IMG/VR virus record: IMGVR_UViG_3300029952_000086
Coordinates: 1 to 34,579 of that record
Source: a virus
Strand: one strand, 5' to 3'
Length of the DNA: 34,579 nt
Positions 14,969 to 21,165 of the stretch are shown here, one piece after another. The position numbers and the translations under genes were made by a program. A model generated the notes under the pieces. The model had not been told where the DNA came from, ran no database searches, and saw only the letters and a list, made by a program, of their open reading frames with translations. Every line of letters starts with the position of its first letter. Position 1 is the stretch's first letter.

Positions 14969-15538
14969 TTCTTTCTCCTCAAATTTACGGTCACCGATAG
15001 CACAGCGCCATCCACATCGACCAGACTCAACTAATGCTACGTGGTTACCAACAATATTCTCTTGCTCTCCGACTCCTGGGCTAGTTTCCTTATAGTCAGC
15101 TTCGTAACCACAGCTAACCTCCCGTTTTCCTGCTCGAACCGCTTCGATGGCTTCTGGGGTTGTAATCAGCAAGTCCGCCAGCATCAGGTCATCCTGCGCA
15201 CCCGACCCCCGGCGAACGTTCAACACCAGCCCGACTGTCAGCTCTTTCCAAGTGACTGGAGTGACTGAGCCGGCTACTGGATGGTCGTCAGTTACTGACT
15301 TGCCGTTGAAACTAGCCAGCGTCTCAGGACGGAACACCTCTCTCGGAGACCTTACGATCCTGACTAATCCATCGGGGTCAGGGGTAATGACTGGAGTTCC
15401 GTCCTCGTTCTGAAGCTCAACACCCCCATACACCATGTCGCCGGTTCTGGCGATGGGCACCTCTTCGCAAAGCAGGTAACCCTCAGGAGTGAGGCTCTGC
15501 TTATTGCTGAGTTGCGCTATGGTGTAAAACTGTTTCAT
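14198..15538 (-). CDS. Prohead protease (DUF2213) fused to scaffold
   Basis: The 446-residue protein has an N-terminal DUF2213 protease domain (about 1-185). The likely catalytic residues are His86 in VTDDHPVAG and Ser142 in EVSCGYEADY; the conserved VGNHVALVESGRCG follows. From residue 191 a different, charged and largely helical part begins, with acidic and Q/E-rich stretches and a predicted coiled segment (LQEHIAQNSQEHQEFRDRLD). This is typical of an internal scaffold that is digested after assembly. The fusion recalls the lambda C/Nu3 layout. The gene is coupled to the secreted-protein gene upstream by ATGA. Confidence 0.88.
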   Translation of the reverse strand: MKQFYTIAQLSNKQSLTPEGYLLCEEVPIARTGDMVYGGVELQNEDGTPVITPDPDGLVRIVRSPREVFRPETLASFNGKSVTDDHPVAGSVTPVTWKELTVGLVLNVRRGSGAQDDLMLADLLITTPEAIEAVRAGKREVSCGYEADYKETSPGVGEQENIVGNHVALVESGRCGWRCAIGDRKFEEKEMAKRSWIDRAMAAFKSQDEEGLKEALKEGETKDEGNEEATHIHIHGQGETPAPAMDDDTALQEHIAQNSQEHQEFRDRLDAIEAKLGEGETPSANDDKETEGQLEEEAPVGTGDRARKATDSAYLADSYRDTIALAEIIAPGIKVPTFDHKAAPKVSFKNICGLRRQALDLAFVQPATRSLVEEVMGGKQLDTKKMSCDAIRTIFKAVGAMKKAINTDATRGQDHMGHSQEIRTSRIQSVADIGKVWAEDNAKKFN

Positions 15539-16308
15539 TGCTGGACGTATGTCATCACGCCTTGAACGCTGGTGGTAGCAGCAGTAGTCAGGCAGACTTG
15601 ATACCCCGCAGCTGCCGACATGATCGTGCCGCCATACTCACCGAGACTGATGACCCCGATGGTAGCCGATGGAATCATTGCACCAGTCAGTGTGGCAGCA
15701 GTGGTGTCGCAGTCCGCAGATGTGCGGGTTCCAGAAGTCACCGTGACTGTCGGATTGGTACCCGCAGCTGTCAGAACCAGGCCACAGACATACACCGAGG
15801 TAGTGCCGGAGGTGTCCACGACCTTGGTGGTAGCCGATGAGCTTTGGTTGATGACCTTGCTCAACTTCTGAACTGCCGGGTCTGCGCAGGGGTCAGTCTT
15901 AACCACCCCAGTCGGTGTAGCAGCCATCGTCACGGTACAGGAAGCGGTCAATGCCGTGATGTTCAGACGCACTTGGCTGAAGCCTCCGATATCCGAACGC
16001 CAGAAGCCTGGAGCCGAGACCGACATCGAACTAGTACCGGCAGGGATAGCCGCCAAGTTCAGGTTGGACCAGTTGGTGCCGTCATTCGATCCCTGCAGTG
16101 TACCGGCCAGCGAAGTACAGGTGCCGGTAATCCGGGTGCTGAGAACCGCTTGACCCTGACTGACGAAAGAGTAGACCGCTGGAGCAGAGTAGGTCTTCGT
16201 CGGGCCAATGGCCGAGGGGATGTAGGTCGGATTGGTGTAGGGATAGGTCTGAGCAAAGGACAGAGCTGCCACAACCGACAGCATCAGACCGAGGAGTATT
16301 TTCTTCAT
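15535..16308 (-). CDS. Exported beta-sandwich protein with signal peptide, six cysteines
   Basis: From ATG 16308 (AAGGAA upstream) the 257-residue product begins MKKILLGLMLSVVAALSFAQ, a clean Sec signal peptide with a likely cut after Ala19 (S-F-A/Q). The mature part reads like phage decoration or binding domains: LQGSNDGTNWSNLNL and GFWRSDIGGFSQVRLNITAL in the first half, then a second strand-rich domain with VYVCGLVLTAAGTN and GYQVCLTTAATTS. Six cysteines fit disulfide formation in the periplasm. It lies between a second secreted gene and the protease-scaffold gene, overlapping the latter by four bases. Function unknown; export of a protein from the head cluster is unusual. Confidence 0.82.
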   Translation of the reverse strand: MKKILLGLMLSVVAALSFAQTYPYTNPTYIPSAIGPTKTYSAPAVYSFVSQGQAVLSTRITGTCTSLAGTLQGSNDGTNWSNLNLAAIPAGTSSMSVSAPGFWRSDIGGFSQVRLNITALTASCTVTMAATPTGVVKTDPCADPAVQKLSKVINQSSSATTKVVDTSGTTSVYVCGLVLTAAGTNPTVTVTSGTRTSADCDTTAATLTGAMIPSATIGVISLGEYGGTIMSAAAGYQVCLTTAATTSVQGVMTYVQQ

Positions 16309-16332
16309 GATTGTTTCCTTATCTTGGGGGGC

Positions 16333-16356
16333 TCTGGATTTTGACGGCAATCCAGA
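16333..16356. repeat. Hairpin between the two secreted-protein genes
   Basis: TCTGGATT at 16333-16340 is the exact reverse complement of AATCCAGA at 16349-16356, giving an eight-pair stem with an eight-base loop in the 58-base gap. No T-run follows on the minus strand, so it is probably not a plain terminator. It could modulate translation or stability of the downstream secreted gene, whose ribosome binding site starts about 20 bases later. Confidence 0.55.
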
Positions 16357-16366
16357 ATGGCCGAAT

Positions 16367-16792
16367 TCAATAAACTAGAAGTGCGTCAACGGAGAAGGTC
16401 ATGCTGGGAGTCGAGGCCCCGGCCAGAGTTACTCGCCAAGCGGGTGGGAGCATATCGGATACGGCCACGTTAGCTGCTGGGGTGATCGATGGACAGACCT
16501 TAAGCACCGTGGTACCGGTGCCAGCGATTGCAGCCCCAGTCAGGAGCGTGTAGTAGACGTTGGCCACAGCATCATAGCCCTGCACTGTGGGGGTATAAGT
16601 GCCACTGGTGAACGAGGTCACGTTGACGACCACATGAACGCACTTGCGAGCCCCGTTGAGCTGAACTGGAGTATTGACGGTAGTCGCAGTCTGTGCGGCA
16701 GAGGCCAAGATATTAACTGTGGCGTTCGATACCTGCGCGAATGCTTGCATTGAACAGGCCAGAAGCAGCAGGGAAAGTAGAATTTTCTTCAT
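16367..16792 (-). CDS. Small exported protein with signal peptide
   Basis: The 141-residue product begins MKKILLSLLLLACSMQAFAQ; a Sec signal peptide with a likely cut after Ala19 (A-F-A/Q), the same position as in its neighbour. Cys13 within L-L-A-C could alternatively be a lipobox, though it would be a short one. The mature part is strand-rich (LNGARKCVHVVVNVTSF, TYTPTVQGYDAVANVYY, PPAWRVTLAG) with two cysteines that could pair. It overlaps the minor head gene by four bases, so it is made with capsid proteins. Function unknown. A periplasmic or outer-membrane role against superinfection is one possibility, a virion role another. Confidence 0.82.
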   Translation of the reverse strand: MKKILLSLLLLACSMQAFAQVSNATVNILASAAQTATTVNTPVQLNGARKCVHVVVNVTSFTSGTYTPTVQGYDAVANVYYTLLTGAAIAGTGTTVLKVCPSITPAANVAVSDMLPPAWRVTLAGASTPSMTFSVDALLVY

Positions 16793-17538
16793 TTATAATC
16801 CTCAGGGATAATAGGTTCGCAATAACAACGACAGTTGGGGAAAGATCCGGCGTGATAGTGTTTGCCAGGGTCGACTTCAGGAGCCTCGTTGAAGGCGATA
16901 ACTTTTCCGTTCATCTTGCGATGACTCTTGCGTACATCCGAGTCCATAGAGGTGCGCCAGATGTAATGGGTGATGCCGGCAGACTCAGCCCTGACCTTTG
17001 TCAGTTCAGTAGCGGTACGTCCTACCTCAGTGCGAGCGATCATTGTTGCTCGGCTCTTGGTAACGTTGCCAGTGTCGAAAATCTCTTTCGCTATCTCAGA
17101 GGCCCGTGTAGAATCAGAGAGGCCAAGGATAGTGAGATCATGAACTCGCTGAGCGGCTTCCAAGGGTAAGGACTGAATAAGCTTGACCTGATCGTTGAGG
17201 GCCTGTGCCATCGCGCGACCAATTGGGGCGTTCTCGATGAGGGCCTGTAGGTCACGTCCCATTTCATTACTAAACTGCTTCCACATGTCAGCATCGCGTC
17301 TCGCAATATCTTGGAGCATTCGTTTGGCCACAGACTCGGCCCAGGGGGTTATGGTTTCCGCATACCTGTGTAACGACCGGGTTAGCTCCCCTAGGTCCCC
17401 TACGACCCCGTTTGGGGCCAATCCCCGTACAATATGGTCGATTTGTTTAGCAACAGAGCGCAGCTTGCGGGCATAATCCAGCTCAGCCTTCCGGCTCTTT
17501 ATGAATTTCTGCTGAGCGTTACGATCCGGCTTCTTCAT
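16789..17538 (-). CDS. Minor head protein (Mu gpF / SPP1 gp7 family)
   Basis: The 249-residue protein carries the phage head morphogenesis signature in its C-terminal half: ATMIARTEVGRTATELTKVR, AGITHYIWRTSMDSDVRKSH, MNGKVIAFNEAP, and the closing HAGSFPNCRCYCEPIIP with three cysteines. The N-terminal half is helical and charged. Members are packaged in few copies, bind portal and DNA, and may enter the cell. It lies after the portal and before the secreted-protein genes and overlaps a small zinc-binding gene by 20 bases. Confidence 0.92.
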   Translation of the reverse strand: MKKPDRNAQQKFIKSRKAELDYARKLRSVAKQIDHIVRGLAPNGVVGDLGELTRSLHRYAETITPWAESVAKRMLQDIARRDADMWKQFSNEMGRDLQALIENAPIGRAMAQALNDQVKLIQSLPLEAAQRVHDLTILGLSDSTRASEIAKEIFDTGNVTKSRATMIARTEVGRTATELTKVRAESAGITHYIWRTSMDSDVRKSHRKMNGKVIAFNEAPEVDPGKHYHAGSFPNCRCYCEPIIPEDYK

Positions 17539-17716
17539 ATTCTAGCCTCTTGACGCCATCACCTATTACTCTATCCACACAGTCATGATGAACACGATGT
17601 TGGCGATGATCCTGATCAATCACGATTACAAAATGAAAGCCTCCACGCTTGCGCATGAGCTGCTTCGAACAGTGCCAACAGAAAGGAACTCCACCATCTT
17701 TAAAAGTCCGGCTCAT
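17519..17716 (-). CDS. Small putative zinc-binding protein
   Basis: The 65-residue basic product contains FCWHCSKQLMRKRGG and, later, HRQHRVHHDCVDR, giving a C-x2-C plus H/C pattern that could bind zinc. It sits between portal (one base gap) and minor head gene (20-base overlap). I do not recognise a family. The overlap is longer than the usual ATGA in this genome, but the cysteine-histidine pattern and tight packing support a real gene. Confidence 0.62.
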   Translation of the reverse strand: MSRTFKDGGVPFCWHCSKQLMRKRGGFHFVIVIDQDHRQHRVHHDCVDRVIGDGVKRLEYEEAGS

Positions 17717-17717
17717 T

Positions 17718-19280
17718 CTATTCTCCGTGGTTTATGGATCGGTCTATCTTTTTGATAGCCTCTTCATACTCCTTTTTAGCTAATTCTATCTCTGCCTCAG
17801 TGTTAGCCGAATTCCGGGCCGCGAAGTATTTTTCTAAAGCATCTTGTTTTCTTCGTGAACGGTTGATCTTAGGAGCGGCATCTTCCACCTCCTTTGTATC
17901 AGAGTTTTCAGTCTCGCCGGGAGCAGGGGCCATCTCTCCTTCTGCGTCTTCAACCATTTCATCGGTGATGTTGCTGAAGATGCCCGTGATGCGGCTGGAC
18001 TGCTTGAGTTCTCGTAGAGCAGTGGCCCGGTCGATGATGTCAGCGACTCCAGAGATAGCAGTTCCGACTTTGCCAGCGATATCAGCTTTCTGCTCGTCGG
18101 TCAGCTGCCACAGAGACCTGAAGTCGACTTCGAAGTCATCAGGTAGATCAATCCCTTGCGATGCAGCCTCACAGCGATAGACCAGATCGACTCCGTCGCC
18201 TAGCTCTCTTTGCTGTTGCTGTTTAATACCGTCATAATAATTCCTAAGGTCACTGTCACCAGTATTGAAACCAGCAGGAGACTGCCCAAACAGACGAACA
18301 AGAGGAATCTGAAGAGCACCAGCAATCTGTTGGCCAAACTGTACCAGAGCATCCGACAGCCCAGAGAAAGAAGTGTGCGAGTGTCCCTCGAACTCATCTT
18401 CTTTGTCCATGAGCGTAATACCCTCAGCATTCTGGAACCTCCGCATTATTTCGACATACTGAGCCACGCCGTTCATGGCGGGGCCACCCGCAGCAATCAG
18501 CTCACGCAGGCCGTCAATCTTGTAAGTACGGATGTAGGCCTTGTAGACCAGCTGAGCGGCTCCCGTGGTCGCTGAGTCGAAAGCAACCATGCGGTCATAA
18601 ACTCGCTCGAGTACCGAGATTCCCCACAGGTTCTCCATCACTCGCTGCCAGTATGGAAGCCGGATACCTTCGAGCCGTATGCAACGGCTGTAGTGAATCT
18701 TCATTGCCGGTAATGCTGGGGCATCTGTCCGAATCATGTAGAACTTGGGCAGACCCAAATTAGGGCCAAGCTCAGTTACCAGGTTATTGAGCGACGGCTC
18801 AACCATCCAACGATCCAGAACCAGCAGTCCCTTGAATGCGTTCTTGCCCACAGTCTCGAGCCGCAGGGGAGTCGATGGATCTTGACCTTCGATCAGGACC
18901 ATGGCCAAGCAACCACCATAGAGACGAGCCCAAGCCACTGTGTCACGCAGCTTCGACCAGATTTGCTTCTTCGCAGCTCCCTTGTGTAGTCTGCCAATAT
19001 CGTCAGGCTCGATGGATCCTTGAAACTCCACACCTTCACGAGTCATGTCGTCAGCGACAACGTCTACTGCGACGCCACCGAGCCAGGAACCGCGGTGAAT
19101 CCATTCGAGCAGCGTGCGAACACGGGTGATGGGGTTGAAACCGTAAGAAGCGGTAGACAGAGCGTTGTCTGCCCCTACCCCCATCTTCTGAGCAAAGTTG
19201 GTGAAACTATCCTGGGATTTGAGTGCCGTCTTCTCTTCCTTCTGAGCGGTCTTCACTACTGATTTGATTGAGCGTGTCAT
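17718..19280 (-). CDS. Portal protein (DUF1073 family)
   Basis: The 520-residue protein matches the DUF1073 portal family: DSFTNFAQKMGVGADN, STASYGFNPITRVRTLLEW, GSWLGGVAVDVVADDMTREG, ARLYGGCLAMVLIEGQDP, then LSDALVQFGQQIAGALQIP and FGQSPAGFNTGDSDLRNYYD. The C-terminus is acidic then basic and helical, as expected for the part reaching into the capsid. It forms the dodecameric DNA gate. The ATG at 19280 lacks a clear Shine-Dalgarno site and lies inside the small gene upstream, so translation may be coupled to it. Some databases name this family after the anti-CBASS nuclease Acb1; here the protein reads as a portal. Confidence 0.92.
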   Translation of the reverse strand: MTRSIKSVVKTAQKEEKTALKSQDSFTNFAQKMGVGADNALSTASYGFNPITRVRTLLEWIHRGSWLGGVAVDVVADDMTREGVEFQGSIEPDDIGRLHKGAAKKQIWSKLRDTVAWARLYGGCLAMVLIEGQDPSTPLRLETVGKNAFKGLLVLDRWMVEPSLNNLVTELGPNLGLPKFYMIRTDAPALPAMKIHYSRCIRLEGIRLPYWQRVMENLWGISVLERVYDRMVAFDSATTGAAQLVYKAYIRTYKIDGLRELIAAGGPAMNGVAQYVEIMRRFQNAEGITLMDKEDEFEGHSHTSFSGLSDALVQFGQQIAGALQIPLVRLFGQSPAGFNTGDSDLRNYYDGIKQQQQRELGDGVDLVYRCEAASQGIDLPDDFEVDFRSLWQLTDEQKADIAGKVGTAISGVADIIDRATALRELKQSSRITGIFSNITDEMVEDAEGEMAPAPGETENSDTKEVEDAAPKINRSRRKQDALEKYFAARNSANTEAEIELAKKEYEEAIKKIDRSINHGE

Positions 19281-19389
19281 GTTGTATTAGGTCCCAGCCA
19301 AGTTGTCGTCTGATTTCTTGGATTGTTGGTGGAGGAGTATGCTCAGCTACCCGGTTCTTAACGTATTTGCGGACATCCTCTTTAGTCAT
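19207..19389 (-). CDS. Small gene overlapping the portal start
   Basis: From ATG 19389, five bases after a strong GGGAGG site, a 60-residue product is coded that starts MTKEDVRKYVKNRVAEHTPP and continues TIQEIRRQLGWDLI before ending 74 bases inside the portal gene. The first half looks like a helical DNA- or protein-binding segment; the last part, where it shares DNA with the portal, is low in pattern. The strong ribosome site has no other gene to serve. It may couple translation from the terminase to the portal. Confidence 0.6.
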   Translation of the reverse strand: MTKEDVRKYVKNRVAEHTPPPTIQEIRRQLGWDLIQHDTLNQISSEDRSEGREDGTQIPG

Positions 19390-19391
19390 GG

Positions 19392-20888
19392 TCACCTCCC
19401 AAGCTTAGCCCACATTGCAGCTTTGTCTGGCTGCCCTAACATATCCGCGATAGCGTCCATTGTCGGGTCTACCTGGTCATCATGGGCATGTGAATCGTTC
19501 GAAGTGAAGGACTCGTGCTCGGTGACGTAATCGGCAGTGAACGGAGCGTTCTCAGGTATCCACACTAGGCCCGCTTCGATGTGTGGGAGACCATCGAGTA
19601 CGCGGAGATACTTATCACGATCCCTCTGGATTGCGAAGACAGGAATGGACCCTTTCTCTTTGATTCCTTGGATCAATCCGGTTCCGCTAGATTTGTCCTC
19701 GACTTGCATCTGCCTCAGAGAGCCCGTAGTTGCTAGGTCAGTCAACTCCTTATGTTTGTTCCAGAAGTCGATGGCTCGACGCTGCAGCTCAGGGGCTTCC
19801 CATTTGCCGCGTATCTGATCGATAAGATAGATCCTACCGTCTCCGTATCCCCAGCACTGGAAGACGGAGTAGTCGTTGGCTTCTTTGGTTTTCTGTGCAG
19901 TGTCAGCGTAAATCTTACGGAACGAGAGCTTGGGCAAAACGATATATCGCTTAAACTGCTCTCCATGAATGATAGTTCCGCCGCGTTTGTTTGGTCGTTG
20001 CTGAAGCTGAGCCGCAGTGTGGTATGACCCAAGCGTAACCTCCATCTTCGAGACGGTATCTTCATTCAATCGCTGGGGGCAGAGCAGTTCGCCTTCCACA
20101 GTTCTGGGGTCCTTGAACCCAATCGATGTTGTGACCGTGTGTTTAGGTTCGTACCGCATGGGCAGAACTAGGTGTTCCCATCCTTTCTCTTCGGCGAGAA
20201 GATATCCTGTAAGGTCTCCCTCGTTGAGGCGCTGATGGGTAAGGACAATAACGTCCTCTTGGGCATCGTTGAGTCGGGTGGCAACGGTGCCTCGGTAAAA
20301 TTCGATACTGGTGGCACGAGCAACCTCGCTGTCTGCTTCTTTGGCGGAGATGGGGTCATCGAGTAAGATCCGATTGCCCCCGAAGCCCGTAGCCGCCCCA
20401 TCAGTAGACGAAATTGTTCTTGTGCCACCCTTGTCATTATCATAGCGTGTTTTAACGTTCTGGTCTGAGGTCATCCGGTATTTATGGCCCCATGCCTCCT
20501 GGTAGGCCTCTGACTCGATAATGCGACGAGAAGCCACAGCGTCACGAGTAGCAACGTCTTTAGCATACGAGGCCGTCAGGTACTGCAAGTGGGGTAGGTT
20601 GATCCACTCCCAAGCGGGGTAAGCCTGCGAGATCAACGAACTCTTTAACATACGAAATGGCATGTTAATAATCAGTCGCTTGATTTGCCCTTTCGATACT
20701 GCCTCAAGGTGCTCCGCAATAGCGTGTACGTGCCAATTGTCAATGAACTTGGTAGCTGGCTGCAGAACAGGCCATGCAAAGTCCCTGAAGAACGCATGGA
20801 AGGACCTACGAGCCATCTCAGCCTTCAAGCTATCCATCGAAGGGATCAGTCCAGGCGGGGTTGCTTGTGGACCGAACTGTATTCTCAT
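19392..20888 (-). CDS. terL: Terminase large subunit
   Basis: The 498-residue protein is a two-domain DNA packaging motor. The ATPase half shows a Walker A-like NMPFRMLKSSL (75-85, Lys82) and a Walker B ILLDDP (174-179) and the adjacent AQEDVIVLTHQRLNEGDL segment. The nuclease half shows the acidic residues Asp329 (KIYADTAQ), Glu397/Asp398 (VEDKSSGTG) and Asp470/Asp471 (HAHDDQVD). The P-F-R-M-L-K-S loop is a variant of the more common P-P-R-x-x-K-S. It packages DNA through the portal coded next. The stop overlaps an in-frame GTG of the small gene that follows. The small subunit is coded about 4.5 kb upstream, not next to it. Confidence 0.95.
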   Translation of the reverse strand: MRIQFGPQATPPGLIPSMDSLKAEMARRSFHAFFRDFAWPVLQPATKFIDNWHVHAIAEHLEAVSKGQIKRLIINMPFRMLKSSLISQAYPAWEWINLPHLQYLTASYAKDVATRDAVASRRIIESEAYQEAWGHKYRMTSDQNVKTRYDNDKGGTRTISSTDGAATGFGGNRILLDDPISAKEADSEVARATSIEFYRGTVATRLNDAQEDVIVLTHQRLNEGDLTGYLLAEEKGWEHLVLPMRYEPKHTVTTSIGFKDPRTVEGELLCPQRLNEDTVSKMEVTLGSYHTAAQLQQRPNKRGGTIIHGEQFKRYIVLPKLSFRKIYADTAQKTKEANDYSVFQCWGYGDGRIYLIDQIRGKWEAPELQRRAIDFWNKHKELTDLATTGSLRQMQVEDKSSGTGLIQGIKEKGSIPVFAIQRDRDKYLRVLDGLPHIEAGLVWIPENAPFTADYVTEHESFTSNDSHAHDDQVDPTMDAIADMLGQPDKAAMWAKLGR

Positions 20889-20889
20889 T

Positions 20890-21165
20890 TTAAAAAGTTC
20901 CTGGACTCACCATAAATTGCCCGATAGCCGCTACTTGTGCAGCACCGGTTGCAATCCACTCATATCTATGGGGGCCGACTTGGACGGCCAAGAAAGTGTT
21001 GGTGTATTGTCCGGTAGAAGGGTTAGCGATTGTACTACTGTAGTCCGTTACCACACCATCCGGGGTTTGTACCCGAAAGACCATTGTGGCATTAATGGCA
21101 GCCCCTATATTCGTGAATACCGAGCATGATACGGCAATTAGGGTATTGCTAGTGTAAATGTTCAT
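20890..21165 (-). CDS. Small strand-rich structural-type protein
   Basis: The 91-residue product has the look of a single Ig-like or carbohydrate-binding beta-sandwich: LIAVSCSVFTNIGAAINA, MVFRVQTPDGVVTDYSS, TGQYTNTFLA and VGPHRYEWIATGAAQ. Proteins of this size and pattern occur beside fibre genes. The ATG overlaps the stop of the repeat-fibre gene, and TerL starts two bases after its stop. A role as a fibre or head-surface accessory is a guess. Confidence 0.65.
   Translation of the reverse strand: MNIYTSNTLIAVSCSVFTNIGAAINATMVFRVQTPDGVVTDYSSTIANPSTGQYTNTFLAVQVGPHRYEWIATGAAQVAAIGQFMVSPGTF

Noticed and set aside
15844-16344. 166-codon plus-strand frame opposite the exported-protein gene
   Set aside because: Antisense shadow; composition is rich in R, G and S as expected from the complement.
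17718-19280. Anti-CBASS nuclease (Acb1) instead of portal
   Set aside because: The family shares a name in some databases, but the sequence, length and position are those of a portal, and I do not see two separated H-x-T catalytic motifs.
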